Shown one piece after another: positions 16,870 through 26,423 of a stretch of 64,000 bases of DNA. The notes beneath the pieces are model-generated. The model was not told the DNA's origin, did not search any database, and saw only the letters and a program-made list of their open reading frames with translations. The translations under genes were made by a program, and so were the position numbers. Within the stretch, counting starts at the first letter, position 1. Every line of letters starts with the position of its first letter. Origin of the DNA: Chishuiella changwenlii (GTDB lineage Bacteria; Bacteroidota; Bacteroidia; Flavobacteriales; Weeksellaceae); contig NZ_FRBH01000008.1 in NCBI RefSeq assembly GCF_900142565.1, forward strand, positions 1 through 64,000, in the 5' to 3' direction.

Positions 16870-18011
16870 TAACAGAAGCCCAAAGATTACAAAGCGTTCA
16901 GGAATACTATTTCTCGAAAAAATTGCAAGAAATAGCGAACATGAAAACAGAGATTCCTATTATTTCATTAGGAATAGGAAGTCCAGATTTACAACCTCAT
17001 CCAGAAGTTATTGAGGAATTGATAAATGTTTCACAAAGTGGAATCAATGGTTATCAAAGTTATCGCGGAATTCCAGAAATGCGAGAAGCCATGTCAACAT
17101 TTTACCAAAATAAGTTTAATGTTTCGGCTAATCCTTCTACAGAAATTTTACCATTAATTGGTTCTAAAGAAGGGATTATGCACATTTCGATGGCTTTCTT
17201 AAATGAAGGAGATAAAGTTCTTATTCCGAATCCTGGTTACCCAACTTATTCTTCTGTTACAGAATTAGTACAAGCAGAACCATTATTTTATGATTTAAAA
17301 GATGAAAATAATTGGTTACCAGATTTCGAGAAATTAGAGAAATTAGCAGAGCAACAACCAAAAATAATGTGGATTAATTATCCTCATATGCCAACAGGAG
17401 CAAAAGCTTCTAAAGACGTTCTTAGAAAATTAGTTGAATTTGCAACTCGTCATAATATATTAATTGTAAATGATAATCCTTACAGTTTTATTTTGAACGA
17501 TGAACCAATGAGTATTTTATCTATTGACGGAGCAAAAGAGGTTTGTATAGAATTAAATTCTTTAAGTAAAACATTTAATATTGCTGGTTGGCGAGTAGGA
17601 ATGGTCATTGGAAAAGAAAATTTCATTAATTCTATATTAAAAGTAAAGTCAAATATGGACTCGGGAATGAATTTTGCTATTCAGAAGGCTGCTACAAAAG
17701 CACTTCTAGTGGACAACTCTTGGTATGATGAATTGACAAATATTTATGCTGAAAGAAGAAAGATTATTTGGGAAATAGCAGACTTATTAAATGTAAAATA
17801 CAATAGAGAAGCTGTAGGAATGTTCATATGGGCAAAACTACCAAATGATAAAAAAGATGATAAAACATTTATAGATGAAATACTTTACGATAAAAAGATT
17901 TTTATTACACCAGGAAGTATTTTCGGAAGCAACGGTAAAGGATTTATTCGCTTTTCATTATGTGCTCCATTAGAGAAGTTAATTGAAGTAAAAAAACGAT
18001 TAGAAGCATGA
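16866..18011 (+). CDS. PLP-dependent aminotransferase, probably aromatic
   Basis: The 381-residue class I/II aminotransferase has the Schiff-base lysine K235 in NSLSKTFNIAGWRVGM, the NPGYPTYSS and YPHMPTGAKAS segments of the active site, and the C-terminal GFIRFSLCAP carboxylate-binding Arg. It lies between prephenate dehydratase and prephenate dehydrogenase with ATGA overlaps on both sides. The likely reaction is therefore amination of phenylpyruvate and 4-hydroxyphenylpyruvate to Phe and Tyr. Sequence alone cannot exclude aspartate or other substrates. Confidence 0.88.
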   Translation: MITEAQRLQSVQEYYFSKKLQEIANMKTEIPIISLGIGSPDLQPHPEVIEELINVSQSGINGYQSYRGIPEMREAMSTFYQNKFNVSANPSTEILPLIGSKEGIMHISMAFLNEGDKVLIPNPGYPTYSSVTELVQAEPLFYDLKDENNWLPDFEKLEKLAEQQPKIMWINYPHMPTGAKASKDVLRKLVEFATRHNILIVNDNPYSFILNDEPMSILSIDGAKEVCIELNSLSKTFNIAGWRVGMVIGKENFINSILKVKSNMDSGMNFAIQKAATKALLVDNSWYDELTNIYAERRKIIWEIADLLNVKYNREAVGMFIWAKLPNDKKDDKTFIDEILYDKKIFITPGSIFGSNGKGFIRFSLCAPLEKLIEVKKRLEA

Positions 18012-18859
18012 AAACAATTTCAGTAATTGGTTTAGGATTAATCGGAGGTTCCTTTGCAATGGCTTTAAATAAAGTTGGTGTAGCAGAAAAAATTATTGGT
18101 GTAGATCAAAATGAAGAACATCAGAAACAAGCATTAGCATTAGGAATTGTTCAGGAAATAGTTTCTTTAGATGAAGCGATAAAACAATCAGATTTAATTG
18201 TAATTGCTGTTCCTATTAATATTATACAAACACTTTTACCAGAAATCTTAGATAAGATAGACGATAAAACAATTGTAATGGACATGGGATCTACAAAAGC
18301 AGGAATTTGTAAGAAGATTATCAATCATCCTAAACGTGAACAATTTGTTGCAACACATCCTATTGCAGGAACAGAAAATTCTGGTCCAAATGCAGCATTT
18401 GCAGAATTGTTCTTAAATAAAGTTGCCATTTTGTGCGACATTGAAAAAAGTAATAAAGAAGCTGTAAAAAAAGTAAAAAAAATATACCAATCACTTTGGA
18501 TGAATGTTAAAACAATGACATCAAAAGCACATGATGCACATATTGCTTACGTTTCTCATTTATCGCATATTACTTCTTTTGCCTTAGGACAAACAGTTTT
18601 AGAAGAAGAAAAAAATGAAGAAGCAATTTTTGATATGGCAGGTTCTGGTTTTGAGTCTACTGTTCGTTTAGCGAAAAGTTCGCCCGATATGTGGACACCT
18701 ATTTTTATACAGAACAAAGAAAATTTATTGAATGCGATTGATGCTTACCAAGATCAAATTTCTAAAATAAGAAACATGATTGAGGAAGAAAATTCAAAAG
18801 AAATTCATCGGTATTTGGAGAACACAAACGATATCCGCAGAATATTAAACAAGAAATAA
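18008..18859 (+). CDS. tyrA: Prephenate dehydrogenase
   Basis: The 283-residue protein opens with a Rossmann nucleotide-binding motif (VIGLGLIGGSF) and contains MDMGSTKAGIC, ATHPIAGTENSGP and the HDAHIAYVSHLSH helix typical of TyrA. It oxidatively decarboxylates prephenate to 4-hydroxyphenylpyruvate. The D residue in VDQNEEHQ after the dinucleotide fold suggests NAD preference. No ACT domain follows, so feedback control by Tyr is not obvious. Translation is coupled to the preceding aminotransferase by ATGA. Confidence 0.95.
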   Translation: MKTISVIGLGLIGGSFAMALNKVGVAEKIIGVDQNEEHQKQALALGIVQEIVSLDEAIKQSDLIVIAVPINIIQTLLPEILDKIDDKTIVMDMGSTKAGICKKIINHPKREQFVATHPIAGTENSGPNAAFAELFLNKVAILCDIEKSNKEAVKKVKKIYQSLWMNVKTMTSKAHDAHIAYVSHLSHITSFALGQTVLEEEKNEEAIFDMAGSGFESTVRLAKSSPDMWTPIFIQNKENLLNAIDAYQDQISKIRNMIEEENSKEIHRYLENTNDIRRILNKK

Positions 18860-18907
18860 AAAAATACTATTAAAATAATAATTGATAAAGCTTAAATTTG
18901 TAGAGTT

Positions 18908-19987
18908 ATGGAAAATAATAATTGGATTAAAGAATACGACAAACCAATGATCATCGCTGGACCTTGTAGTGCAGAAAGTGAAAAACAAATGATGACAATT
19001 GCCGAAGATTTGGACAAAGATTACGTTCAAGTATTTCGTGCAGGAATTTGGAAACCTCGTACAAAACCAAATTGTTTTGAAGGTGTTGGAGCAATTGGTC
19101 TTAACTGGTTAAAGAAAGTAAAAGACGAATTTGGTATGAAAATAGCAACGGAAATTGCCAATGCAAATCATGCTAAATTAGCCTTAGAATATGATGTTGA
19201 TGTATTATGGATTGGAGCTCGTTCTACAGTAAATCCATTTACAGTTCAGGAAATTGCTGAAGCTTTACGTGGTACTGATAAAACAGTTTTAGTTAAAAAT
19301 CCTGTTAATCCAGATTTAGATTTATGGATTGGAGCTTTAGAGCGTTTAGAAGGTCAAGGAATCAAAAATTTAGGAGCAATTCATAGAGGGTTTTCTACAT
19401 ACAAGAAAACAAAATACCGTAACAACCCGCAATGGCAAATTGCATTAGATTTTAAAAATAAATTACCTAATGTTCCTATTATTTGTGATCCATCACACAT
19501 TTGTGGAAATAGAACTGGTTTATTTGATGTTGCTCAACAAGCATTCAACTTCGAATACAATGGATTAATGATTGAAACTCATAATAATCCTGATGAAGCA
19601 TGGTCTGATGCTGCACAACAAGTTACGCCAGCTCGTTTATTAGAAATATTAAAAGATTTAGAAATTCGTCAATCAGATGATAAAGATTCAATCTACAAAA
19701 CAGGAATTGAACATTTACGTCACCAAATTGATGAGTTAGATAGCTCTATTTTAGATGCTATTTCACAAAGAATGAAAGTCGCTAATTCTATAGGAGAATT
19801 GAAAAAAGAGCACAATGTTGCTGTTTTTCAACCAGACCGTTGGAAGCAAATTAAAGACAACTCTATAAAAGCTGGTGTTTCTTTAGGATTATCAGAAGAT
19901 TTTGTAGATAAATTGTTACAAGCAATCCACCAAGAGTCTGTTGCGCAACAAAACCAAATAATGGTTAAGAAAGAAGAAAAAATATAA
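18908..19987 (+). CDS. aroF: Bifunctional DAHP synthase / chorismate mutase
   Basis: The 359-residue protein fuses a type I-beta (KDOPS-like) 3-deoxy-7-phosphoheptulonate synthase (about 1-255; GPCSAESEKQM, RAGIWKPRTKPNCFEG, CDPSHICG) to an AroQ-type chorismate mutase (about 265-350; HLRHQIDELDSSILDAISQRM). It thus provides the first step of the shikimate pathway and the branch step to prephenate. In this fusion class the mutase domain also acts as the allosteric sensor. It sits 48 bp after tyrA at the end of the operon. The TAAATTTG sequence just before its ATG is too close to serve easily as a promoter. Confidence 0.93.
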   Translation: MENNNWIKEYDKPMIIAGPCSAESEKQMMTIAEDLDKDYVQVFRAGIWKPRTKPNCFEGVGAIGLNWLKKVKDEFGMKIATEIANANHAKLALEYDVDVLWIGARSTVNPFTVQEIAEALRGTDKTVLVKNPVNPDLDLWIGALERLEGQGIKNLGAIHRGFSTYKKTKYRNNPQWQIALDFKNKLPNVPIICDPSHICGNRTGLFDVAQQAFNFEYNGLMIETHNNPDEAWSDAAQQVTPARLLEILKDLEIRQSDDKDSIYKTGIEHLRHQIDELDSSILDAISQRMKVANSIGELKKEHNVAVFQPDRWKQIKDNSIKAGVSLGLSEDFVDKLLQAIHQESVAQQNQIMVKKEEKI

Positions 19988-19993
19988 TTTATA

Positions 19994-20911
19994 TTGAAAG
20001 GAATTGTTATAAAATCCACTGGTAGTTGGTACCATCTTCTTACAGAAGATGGTTCAACTTTTCAGGCAAGAATAAGAGGAAAATTTAGAATTGCAAATAT
20101 CAAGCATACCAATCCTATTGCGGTTGGTGATGAGGTTGATTTTGAAATTGATAAAGATGATACTGCCGTAATTACAAATATTCACGAACGTAAGAATTAC
20201 ATTATTCGTAAATCTGTAAACTTATCTAAGAAAACGCATATTATCGCTTCTAATATTGATATTGCCTTTTTAGTGGTTACACTTTCTAATCCAAAAACTT
20301 CTTTTGGTTTTATAGACCGCTTTCTTATTACTGCAGAAGCCTATCATATTCCTGTTGTTTTATTATTCAATAAAATGGATGTTTACACAGAAGATGAATT
20401 AGCAGATCTAGAAATTTATAAATCAATTTATAATTCTATTGGTTACGAAAGTTTAGATATCTCTGCTGAAACTGGTTTAAATTTAGATTTAGTGAAAGAA
20501 TTAATGAAAGATAAAGTTAGTTTAGTTTCTGGGCACTCTGGTGTTGGAAAATCTACTTTATTAAATACATTAAATCCTGACTTAAATTTAAAAACACATG
20601 TCGTTTCTGACTTTAATAGTAAAGGACAGCATACAACTACATTTGCACAAATGTATCCTTGGCCATTTGGTGGCTTTATTATAGATACACCTGGAATTAA
20701 AGAATTCGGTTTAGTACACATTGATAAAACTGAATTACAGGGATATTTCCCTGAGATTTTAGCTTTAAAATCTGAATGTAAATTTGATAATTGCATTCAT
20801 GTTAACGAACCAAAATGTGCTGTTCGTGACGCTGTAGATAATGACGAGATTGCTATTTCTAGGTATGAAAATTATCTAACTTTTTTAGAAGAAGATATTT
20901 ATCGAGATTAA
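19994..20911 (+). CDS. rsgA: Ribosome small-subunit-dependent GTPase RsgA
   Basis: The 305-residue circularly permuted GTPase shows G4 N126-KMD, then G1 G180-HSGVGK-S187 and G3 D231-TPG, the order diagnostic of RsgA. An N-terminal OB fold (about 1-75) binds the 30S subunit. A C-terminal zinc site uses C262, C267, H269 and C275. It checks late 30S maturation. The start is TTG at 19994: it gives the conserved opening KGIVIKSTGSWYHL, and no suitable ATG exists. It lies 6 bp after aroF and may share the aromatic transcript. Confidence 0.94.
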   Translation: MKGIVIKSTGSWYHLLTEDGSTFQARIRGKFRIANIKHTNPIAVGDEVDFEIDKDDTAVITNIHERKNYIIRKSVNLSKKTHIIASNIDIAFLVVTLSNPKTSFGFIDRFLITAEAYHIPVVLLFNKMDVYTEDELADLEIYKSIYNSIGYESLDISAETGLNLDLVKELMKDKVSLVSGHSGVGKSTLLNTLNPDLNLKTHVVSDFNSKGQHTTTFAQMYPWPFGGFIIDTPGIKEFGLVHIDKTELQGYFPEILALKSECKFDNCIHVNEPKCAVRDAVDNDEIAISRYENYLTFLEEDIYRD

Positions 20912-20933
20912 TTATCTTATATAACATAAACTT

Positions 20934-20967
20934 AAAAGGTCGAAAGAATATTCTTTCGACCTTTTTT
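20934..20967 (+). terminator. Terminator after rsgA
   Basis: A perfect 32-nt palindrome centred on AAAGAATATTCTTT is flanked by A and T runs. Confidence 0.9.
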
Positions 20968-21117
20968 ATTCTCTAAAAATATCATATTAAGTGACATATA
21001 TTATTTTAAATATTTAATTTTTTATCAAAAAAAGAACTAATTTCGCACCTTAATTATAAATGTTCTAAATTAAAATAGTCTATAAGCCACTATTTCAATG
21101 TTTAGTAAACGATACAC

Positions 21118-23883
21118 ATGAGAAAAAATTTTATAGTTGTTGGATTACTTCTTGCAACATTATCTGTAAATGCTCAAGAGAAAGATCCTATAAAAAATGA
21201 TACAGTAAATTTAGCAGAGTCTGTTATTGTAACCTCATCTTATGGAACAACGAGTAAGAGAAAAGATGTTGTAGGTTCGTTAACTCAACTTACGGAGGAT
21301 GATATCATTATTTCACAACCTTTTGAGAGTATTGAAAAAATGATTGCTGGTCTAGATCCTGGTGTACAAATTGTGAATAATACCGATCTTGGTAAACCTG
21401 TGGATATTAACATCCGTGGATTAGGATCAATCGTTGGTGTTAATGGTCTTCCAGGAACTTCTACTCAACCATTAATTATTATTGATGGAGTCTATATGCG
21501 AGAAGATAAAGCTTCTAATATTCCTTTTTTTAATGGTGGAGTAAATGCTGAAATGAATATTAATCCTTTGGCTAGATTGTCTACTGATAATGTACAAAGC
21601 ATTACCATTTTAAAAGATGCTGCTGCTGTTGCTCTTTATGGTGCAGATGCTGCGAATGGAGTTATTTTAATTACAACAAAAAAAGGTAGAAAAAGTAAAC
21701 CAAAATTTACCTATTCTTCTCAATATGGTATCTCAACAAGTATTAATAAAATAAAATACTTAAGTGGCGAACAACATGCACAAATTAGAACTGCTTACGG
21801 AGATAAAGATCCATGGAATGGTGTTGATGTAAATTGGTTTGATGTGATGAATCGTGAAAGTGATTATTTCAAGACTAATTTTGGTGTTTCTGGAGGAACA
21901 GATCATTTTACATATCGATTTGGAGTTGATTATTCTAAAAACAATGAATCTAAAATTTTTAATTATTTAGAGAAAAAAGGTATCGACTTGAATCTTGGTT
22001 ATCACACAAAAAAATTTAGAGTTAATTTATCTGCTGCTTATAATAATTTTTACAAAAACAACCCTAATACTTATTTCAGTTTTGTGCTTGCACCAACAAT
22101 TCCTATATATGATGAAAATGGTGAATTTAATAAAACAGGAACAAGAGGAATTACAAATCCTTTAGCGGCAGCTACACAAAATAAAGTTTATACTGAAAAC
22201 AACTCATTATTAAGTAGTCTTAATGCAGAATATCAAGTAACAAATGATATAAAAATTAGTTCAGTATTTGGTATAGATTATTCAAAAAAGAATAATGTGA
22301 GCTGGCAAACTCCTATGAACGAAAGCGCTAGCAATGTTGGAGGAAGAAGTAGAATTAACAAATCTGATGGAACTAATTGGAACTGGAGTGTACATGCATT
22401 ATACAATAAAGACTTTGGGAAACATCATATAGATGGTTTACTAGGTCTTGAAGTTAGATCGGCAAAAGATTATAAAGAAAACTTTACCGGCTCAGGATTT
22501 ACAGGAGCTAATTACCCAGCTGTTATAGATTACATTTTACAACCATGGCAAGCAACAAATTACGCATATAGAGAAAGTACTACTGAACAAAATGGAAGAA
22601 GTACATTTGCTCAGATTAACTATAATTACGATAGTAAATATTTCTTTACAGGAAGTATCCGTCGTGATGAAAGTTCTTCTTTCGGTTCAGATAAAGGGAT
22701 AACTCCAAATGGAGGATTAGGATTTGCCTGGATGATTTCAAATGAAGATTTCTTAAAGCATAGCACGATATTAAAAGTATTAAAACTACGTGCTTCATGG
22801 GGTATGACTGGAAATTCTAGAATTGGGACTTATCGTTCTTCTGGACTTTACAATGTTTACCAAAATGGATTCATATATGATTATTTTTATTCTTACCCAG
22901 ATTCAAGTTCGCCACCAAATAAAAATTTAGGATGGGAAAAAGATGAAAAATTTAATCTTGGATTAGATATTAATTTATTGAATCGTATTGATATTACAGT
23001 AGATCTCTACAGAAATAATAAATCTAGTATAATTACAAGTAGCCCTGTACCATTAGAAACGGGGTATACTTCTGCAGAAATCAATGCAACGTCAATGTAT
23101 AACAAAGGTATAGAAGCATCCATACGAGTACATTGGTTAAAAAATAAAAACAATAGATGGACAACATCATTTAATATTGGTACAGTACAAAATAAAGTAA
23201 CTGAAATATTAGGCTTTGGTGACCAATATTCTGTTGCTTCCCTAGCTAGAGCAAATAGAGTAGGCGCTCCTACTTCTGCTATTTGGGGATATGAATGGGT
23301 AGGTATAAATCCAGAAACAGGATTAGATCGTTATAATGTAAATGGTGAAATTTTAGATTCAAATCAATTCTCACCTTCAGCTGATAAAACAAAAATCATC
23401 GGAAATACTCAACCAGAAGCTATTGGTGGGTTTATGAATTCTATTCAAATAGGTAATTTTACTTTCAATGCATTATTTAATTTTCAAATAGGTGGAGATA
23501 TTCTAATTAACGGAGAATTGATAGATAAATATAATATTTCCGGTAATAGAAACATGAGTGTAAATGCGTTAGATTATTGGACAGGACCAGGGGATACAAA
23601 TGCTCTTAATGCAAAACCCGCTTCCAAAGCTCCAATAGCAAATAGTAGTAAATATGTTTATGACAATACACATATTAAATTACAAAACGTAAGTTTTTCT
23701 TATCAATTACCTATCAAGAAAGATACTTCATTCATTGATGCTGCTAGTATTTTTATGGATGTATCTAACGTTTTGTATTGGTACAAAGAAAAATCACCAC
23801 ATGATAGAAATGGTGTAAGAGAATTTAAATATCTGTATCCTGAAATGAGAACCTATAGTATGGGATTCAGAGTTAATTTTTAA
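21118..23883 (+). CDS. SusC/RagA-type TonB-dependent outer-membrane transporter
   Basis: The 921-residue protein has a signal peptide cleaved after AQ (residue 20), a TonB-box-like stretch ESVIVTSSYG (34-43), a plug domain (QSITILKDAAAVALYGADAANGVILITTKKG) and a long beta-barrel ending in FRVNF. The N-terminal carboxypeptidase-like domain common in SusC proteins is missing, so the TonB box is near the mature N-terminus. It forms a gated pair with the SusD-like lipoprotein encoded 12 bp downstream. No glycan hydrolase or regulator is beside it, so the substrate (glycan, peptide or other) is unknown. Confidence 0.93.
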   Translation: MRKNFIVVGLLLATLSVNAQEKDPIKNDTVNLAESVIVTSSYGTTSKRKDVVGSLTQLTEDDIIISQPFESIEKMIAGLDPGVQIVNNTDLGKPVDINIRGLGSIVGVNGLPGTSTQPLIIIDGVYMREDKASNIPFFNGGVNAEMNINPLARLSTDNVQSITILKDAAAVALYGADAANGVILITTKKGRKSKPKFTYSSQYGISTSINKIKYLSGEQHAQIRTAYGDKDPWNGVDVNWFDVMNRESDYFKTNFGVSGGTDHFTYRFGVDYSKNNESKIFNYLEKKGIDLNLGYHTKKFRVNLSAAYNNFYKNNPNTYFSFVLAPTIPIYDENGEFNKTGTRGITNPLAAATQNKVYTENNSLLSSLNAEYQVTNDIKISSVFGIDYSKKNNVSWQTPMNESASNVGGRSRINKSDGTNWNWSVHALYNKDFGKHHIDGLLGLEVRSAKDYKENFTGSGFTGANYPAVIDYILQPWQATNYAYRESTTEQNGRSTFAQINYNYDSKYFFTGSIRRDESSSFGSDKGITPNGGLGFAWMISNEDFLKHSTILKVLKLRASWGMTGNSRIGTYRSSGLYNVYQNGFIYDYFYSYPDSSSPPNKNLGWEKDEKFNLGLDINLLNRIDITVDLYRNNKSSIITSSPVPLETGYTSAEINATSMYNKGIEASIRVHWLKNKNNRWTTSFNIGTVQNKVTEILGFGDQYSVASLARANRVGAPTSAIWGYEWVGINPETGLDRYNVNGEILDSNQFSPSADKTKIIGNTQPEAIGGFMNSIQIGNFTFNALFNFQIGGDILINGELIDKYNISGNRNMSVNALDYWTGPGDTNALNAKPASKAPIANSSKYVYDNTHIKLQNVSFSYQLPIKKDTSFIDAASIFMDVSNVLYWYKEKSPHDRNGVREFKYLYPEMRTYSMGFRVNF

Positions 23884-23895
23884 AATTTATTGAAC

Positions 23896-25260
23896 ATGAA
23901 AAAATTTATTATTCCAATTATATTCTGCTTAGGATTAAGCTCTTGTAGTGATTTTCTTGATATAGAACCAGTAGAACAAATTTCTATTACTGATCAATTT
24001 TCAACGAAAGAAGGTGCTTTAAAAGCTTTAAATGGTGTATATTACAATACTCGATCTACAATTTTTAATTTACAGAGTTATACTTACGGAGATTTACTTT
24101 CTGGTAATATAGCTTTTTCTTTGAGCTCTGCTCCTAATGCGGTTGAGAATTTGTACAATTATAGCGATGATATTTATGCAACTGAAGACTCTAAATTATC
24201 ATTATTTTATTCTAATAGCTATCAAGTTATTAATAATATCAATCTTATCTTACAAAACATTGATAATGTTCCTGATGTAGATGAATCATTAAATAAACAA
24301 ATCAAAGCCGAAGCACTTGCTATGAGAGCTTTTATTCATTATCAGTTGTTGAAAGTATATGCACAAAACTATACATTTACTTCAGATGCTAGTCATCCAG
24401 GAATTGTTTATAATACAAGAACATTAGTTGTAGGAAAAGATTATCCTGCTAGAAATACAGTTAGTGAGTGTTATACTCTTCTAGAAAATGATTTAACAAC
24501 TGCCATTTCTCTTTTCCAAAGTTCTCATGCTATTCCTGTAGGAACAACTAAAAATTTCATGAATATTAATGCTGCTAAAACATTAGCTGCATCAATAGCT
24601 TTGGATAAGCAGGAGTACACTAAAGCAATTTCATTTTCTACAGATGTTATTGATAATTCTGGAATCCAGCTTGCTGAAACAAATGATTATACAGTAAATT
24701 TTGCAGTTAGCGAAAGTATTTTTGAAATCACTAATACAAATGAAAATGATTCTTATATTAGAAATATTTACAATCCTAAATCTGGAACATCAGCTTACGT
24801 AATTTCTAAAGATGTAATTGATTTATATGATACAAATGATCAACGATTAAAATTAATAAATCTAAGTGGAAAATATTATTTCACTAAAAAATATGCAACT
24901 CCTATTAATGGTTTAGTCTATCGTTTATCTGAGTTATATTTTATTCGTGCAGAAGCCGCATTGAAGTCTGGAAATACAATTTTAGCATTAGAAAATATAA
25001 ACACAATTAGACGTAGAGCTGGATTAGTAGAGGTAAATTCAATTAATATTGATGAGCTTTTAATTGAAAAAAGAAAAGAATTTGTTTTTGAAAATAAATA
25101 TTTTTATGATTTAATGCGTAATCATAAAAATATTGTTAGAAATAACGGATGTATTTCTAACAACTGTAACATGACTTATCCTAATGATAAATTTGTTGCT
25201 CCTATTCCAAGGAAATCCATTGAAGTTAATACCAGTTTAAAACAAAATCCTGGTTATTAA
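23896..25260 (+). CDS. SusD/RagB-type nutrient-binding outer-membrane lipoprotein
   Basis: The 454-residue protein has a lipobox ending at C17 (LGLSSC). It shows the SusD N-terminal pattern DFLDIEPVEQISITDQF with EGALKALNGVYY, then TPR-like helices, and a C-terminal RRAGL...LLIEKRKEFVFENKYFYDLMR segment typical of the family. It acts as the lid of the SusC barrel at the cell surface. I use ATG 23896; an in-frame TTG at 23890 adds two residues. At about 450 residues it is at the short end of the family. Confidence 0.92.
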   Translation: MKKFIIPIIFCLGLSSCSDFLDIEPVEQISITDQFSTKEGALKALNGVYYNTRSTIFNLQSYTYGDLLSGNIAFSLSSAPNAVENLYNYSDDIYATEDSKLSLFYSNSYQVINNINLILQNIDNVPDVDESLNKQIKAEALAMRAFIHYQLLKVYAQNYTFTSDASHPGIVYNTRTLVVGKDYPARNTVSECYTLLENDLTTAISLFQSSHAIPVGTTKNFMNINAAKTLAASIALDKQEYTKAISFSTDVIDNSGIQLAETNDYTVNFAVSESIFEITNTNENDSYIRNIYNPKSGTSAYVISKDVIDLYDTNDQRLKLINLSGKYYFTKKYATPINGLVYRLSELYFIRAEAALKSGNTILALENINTIRRRAGLVEVNSINIDELLIEKRKEFVFENKYFYDLMRNHKNIVRNNGCISNNCNMTYPNDKFVAPIPRKSIEVNTSLKQNPGY

Positions 25261-25285
25261 TTTCGAATAAAAAGCCTATATAAAC

Positions 25286-25322
25286 AAAAAGGAGTTTTCA
25301 TTAAATGAAAACTCCTTTTTTA
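25286..25322. terminator. Bidirectional terminator after susCD
   Basis: AAAAAGGAGTTTTCAT pairs with ATGAAAACTCCTTTTT around a TTAA loop, between convergent genes. Confidence 0.88.
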
Positions 25323-25339
25323 TATTATCGAAATATATC

Positions 25340-26359
25340 TTATTTCTTAACTATTTTCTGAGTGTATGTTTTGTTACCTTCTACAATCTTAACAATATAT
25401 ACTCCACTTGGTAAGTTAGAGATATTTACTGCATTTTGAGGTGCAACTTGAACAGTTTTGACTAATTGTCCATTTAAAGAATAAATGTCAACAGAAGTTT
25501 TTTGATTACTTAATACTTTAAATTGATCTACAACTAATGTATTCGAAATAATGTTTTTAGATTTATTAACTACTTCTCCAGTAGATAAAGTTGATTCTGT
25601 AACTTCTTTCCAAGTTGATCCAAATCTAATTTCATCTAACTCTAATCCTGGTGCTGCACTTGCTCTTTGTCTTACAATAACGCTACTAACTACTGGTAAT
25701 TTACTAGATGTTCCAGCTTCTGATGTATGTAATACCTCATTCTCAGATAAAGTGTTAACCCAAATACTAGATTTCCCTTTTTCTCCAGACATATCATATT
25801 TTATTACAACAAAATATGTTTCATTTAAATTGTAATTTTTTGGATTTTGACCAAATATCTCATCAGCTGGTATTGTTCCTCCAGTAGTATTTAATAAAGA
25901 AATATTATACGTATTATCAGTACTTCCTTTTCTAATTCCTATTTTAGAAACCGATTGCGTTCCATCATTTACTGCAGTTTCTTCATTTGCTGAAAAAGAG
26001 AAAAAGAAGGCCGCAGGTGCTCCAGTTGTAGTATTTGCTGGTACATTCTTAGATAAGTCTACTACTTTTAATAAAAAAGAAGCATACGCTACTGTTGAAG
26101 TTGACGTTTCAAAAGATTTGTTAACAGATACATTAGCTGTCGGAGTTAACACAATTCTGTTTCCTATTGATTTTGGTAGTCCTTCGTATGATAAACTACT
26201 TCCATTATCCGATGGTGTTGTAACTGGAGAAAGTATAACACTACCAGAGTGAGTTGTCCATCCATTATCATTTAAGGGTGTAGTATAGTTAAAACCATCA
26301 TATTGTGCATTTACAACAGATAATGCTGTAAAAGATAAAATTGTAAATATTTTTCTCAT
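25340..26359 (-). CDS. Secreted protein with type IX sorting domain
   Basis: The 339-residue protein has a signal peptide ending in AQ (residue 19). The C-terminal 70 residues (VDQFKVLSNQKTSVDIYSLNGQLV...LPSGVYIVKIVEGNKTYTQKIVKK) are a type A type IX secretion sorting domain, so it is exported across the outer membrane. The central part (about 20-255) is a beta-rich module with ELDEIRFGSTW near its end, resembling concanavalin-type surface domains. It is preceded on its strand by a -7 box at 26376-26383. The function is unknown. Confidence 0.82.
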   Translation of the reverse strand: MRKIFTILSFTALSVVNAQYDGFNYTTPLNDNGWTTHSGSVILSPVTTPSDNGSSLSYEGLPKSIGNRIVLTPTANVSVNKSFETSTSTVAYASFLLKVVDLSKNVPANTTTGAPAAFFFSFSANEETAVNDGTQSVSKIGIRKGSTDNTYNISLLNTTGGTIPADEIFGQNPKNYNLNETYFVVIKYDMSGEKGKSSIWVNTLSENEVLHTSEAGTSSKLPVVSSVIVRQRASAAPGLELDEIRFGSTWKEVTESTLSTGEVVNKSKNIISNTLVVDQFKVLSNQKTSVDIYSLNGQLVKTVQVAPQNAVNISNLPSGVYIVKIVEGNKTYTQKIVKK

Positions 26360-26375
26360 GTGTAAAAAATTTTCA

Positions 26376-26383
26376 CAAAAGTA
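26376..26383 (-). promoter_or_regulatory. -7 box for the type IX cargo gene
   Basis: On the minus strand this reads TACTTTTG, an exact TAnnTTTG match, 16 bp before the ATG. Confidence 0.45.
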
Positions 26384-26423
26384 TAAAAGAAAATTTAATT
26401 TATTTAGACTAAAGTCAAATAAA

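Noticed and set aside
18893-18900. TAAATTTG before the DAHP synthase gene as an internal promoter
   Set aside because: It ends only 7 bp before the ATG and has no -33 partner. The gene lies 48 bp behind tyrA and is better explained as part of the operon.
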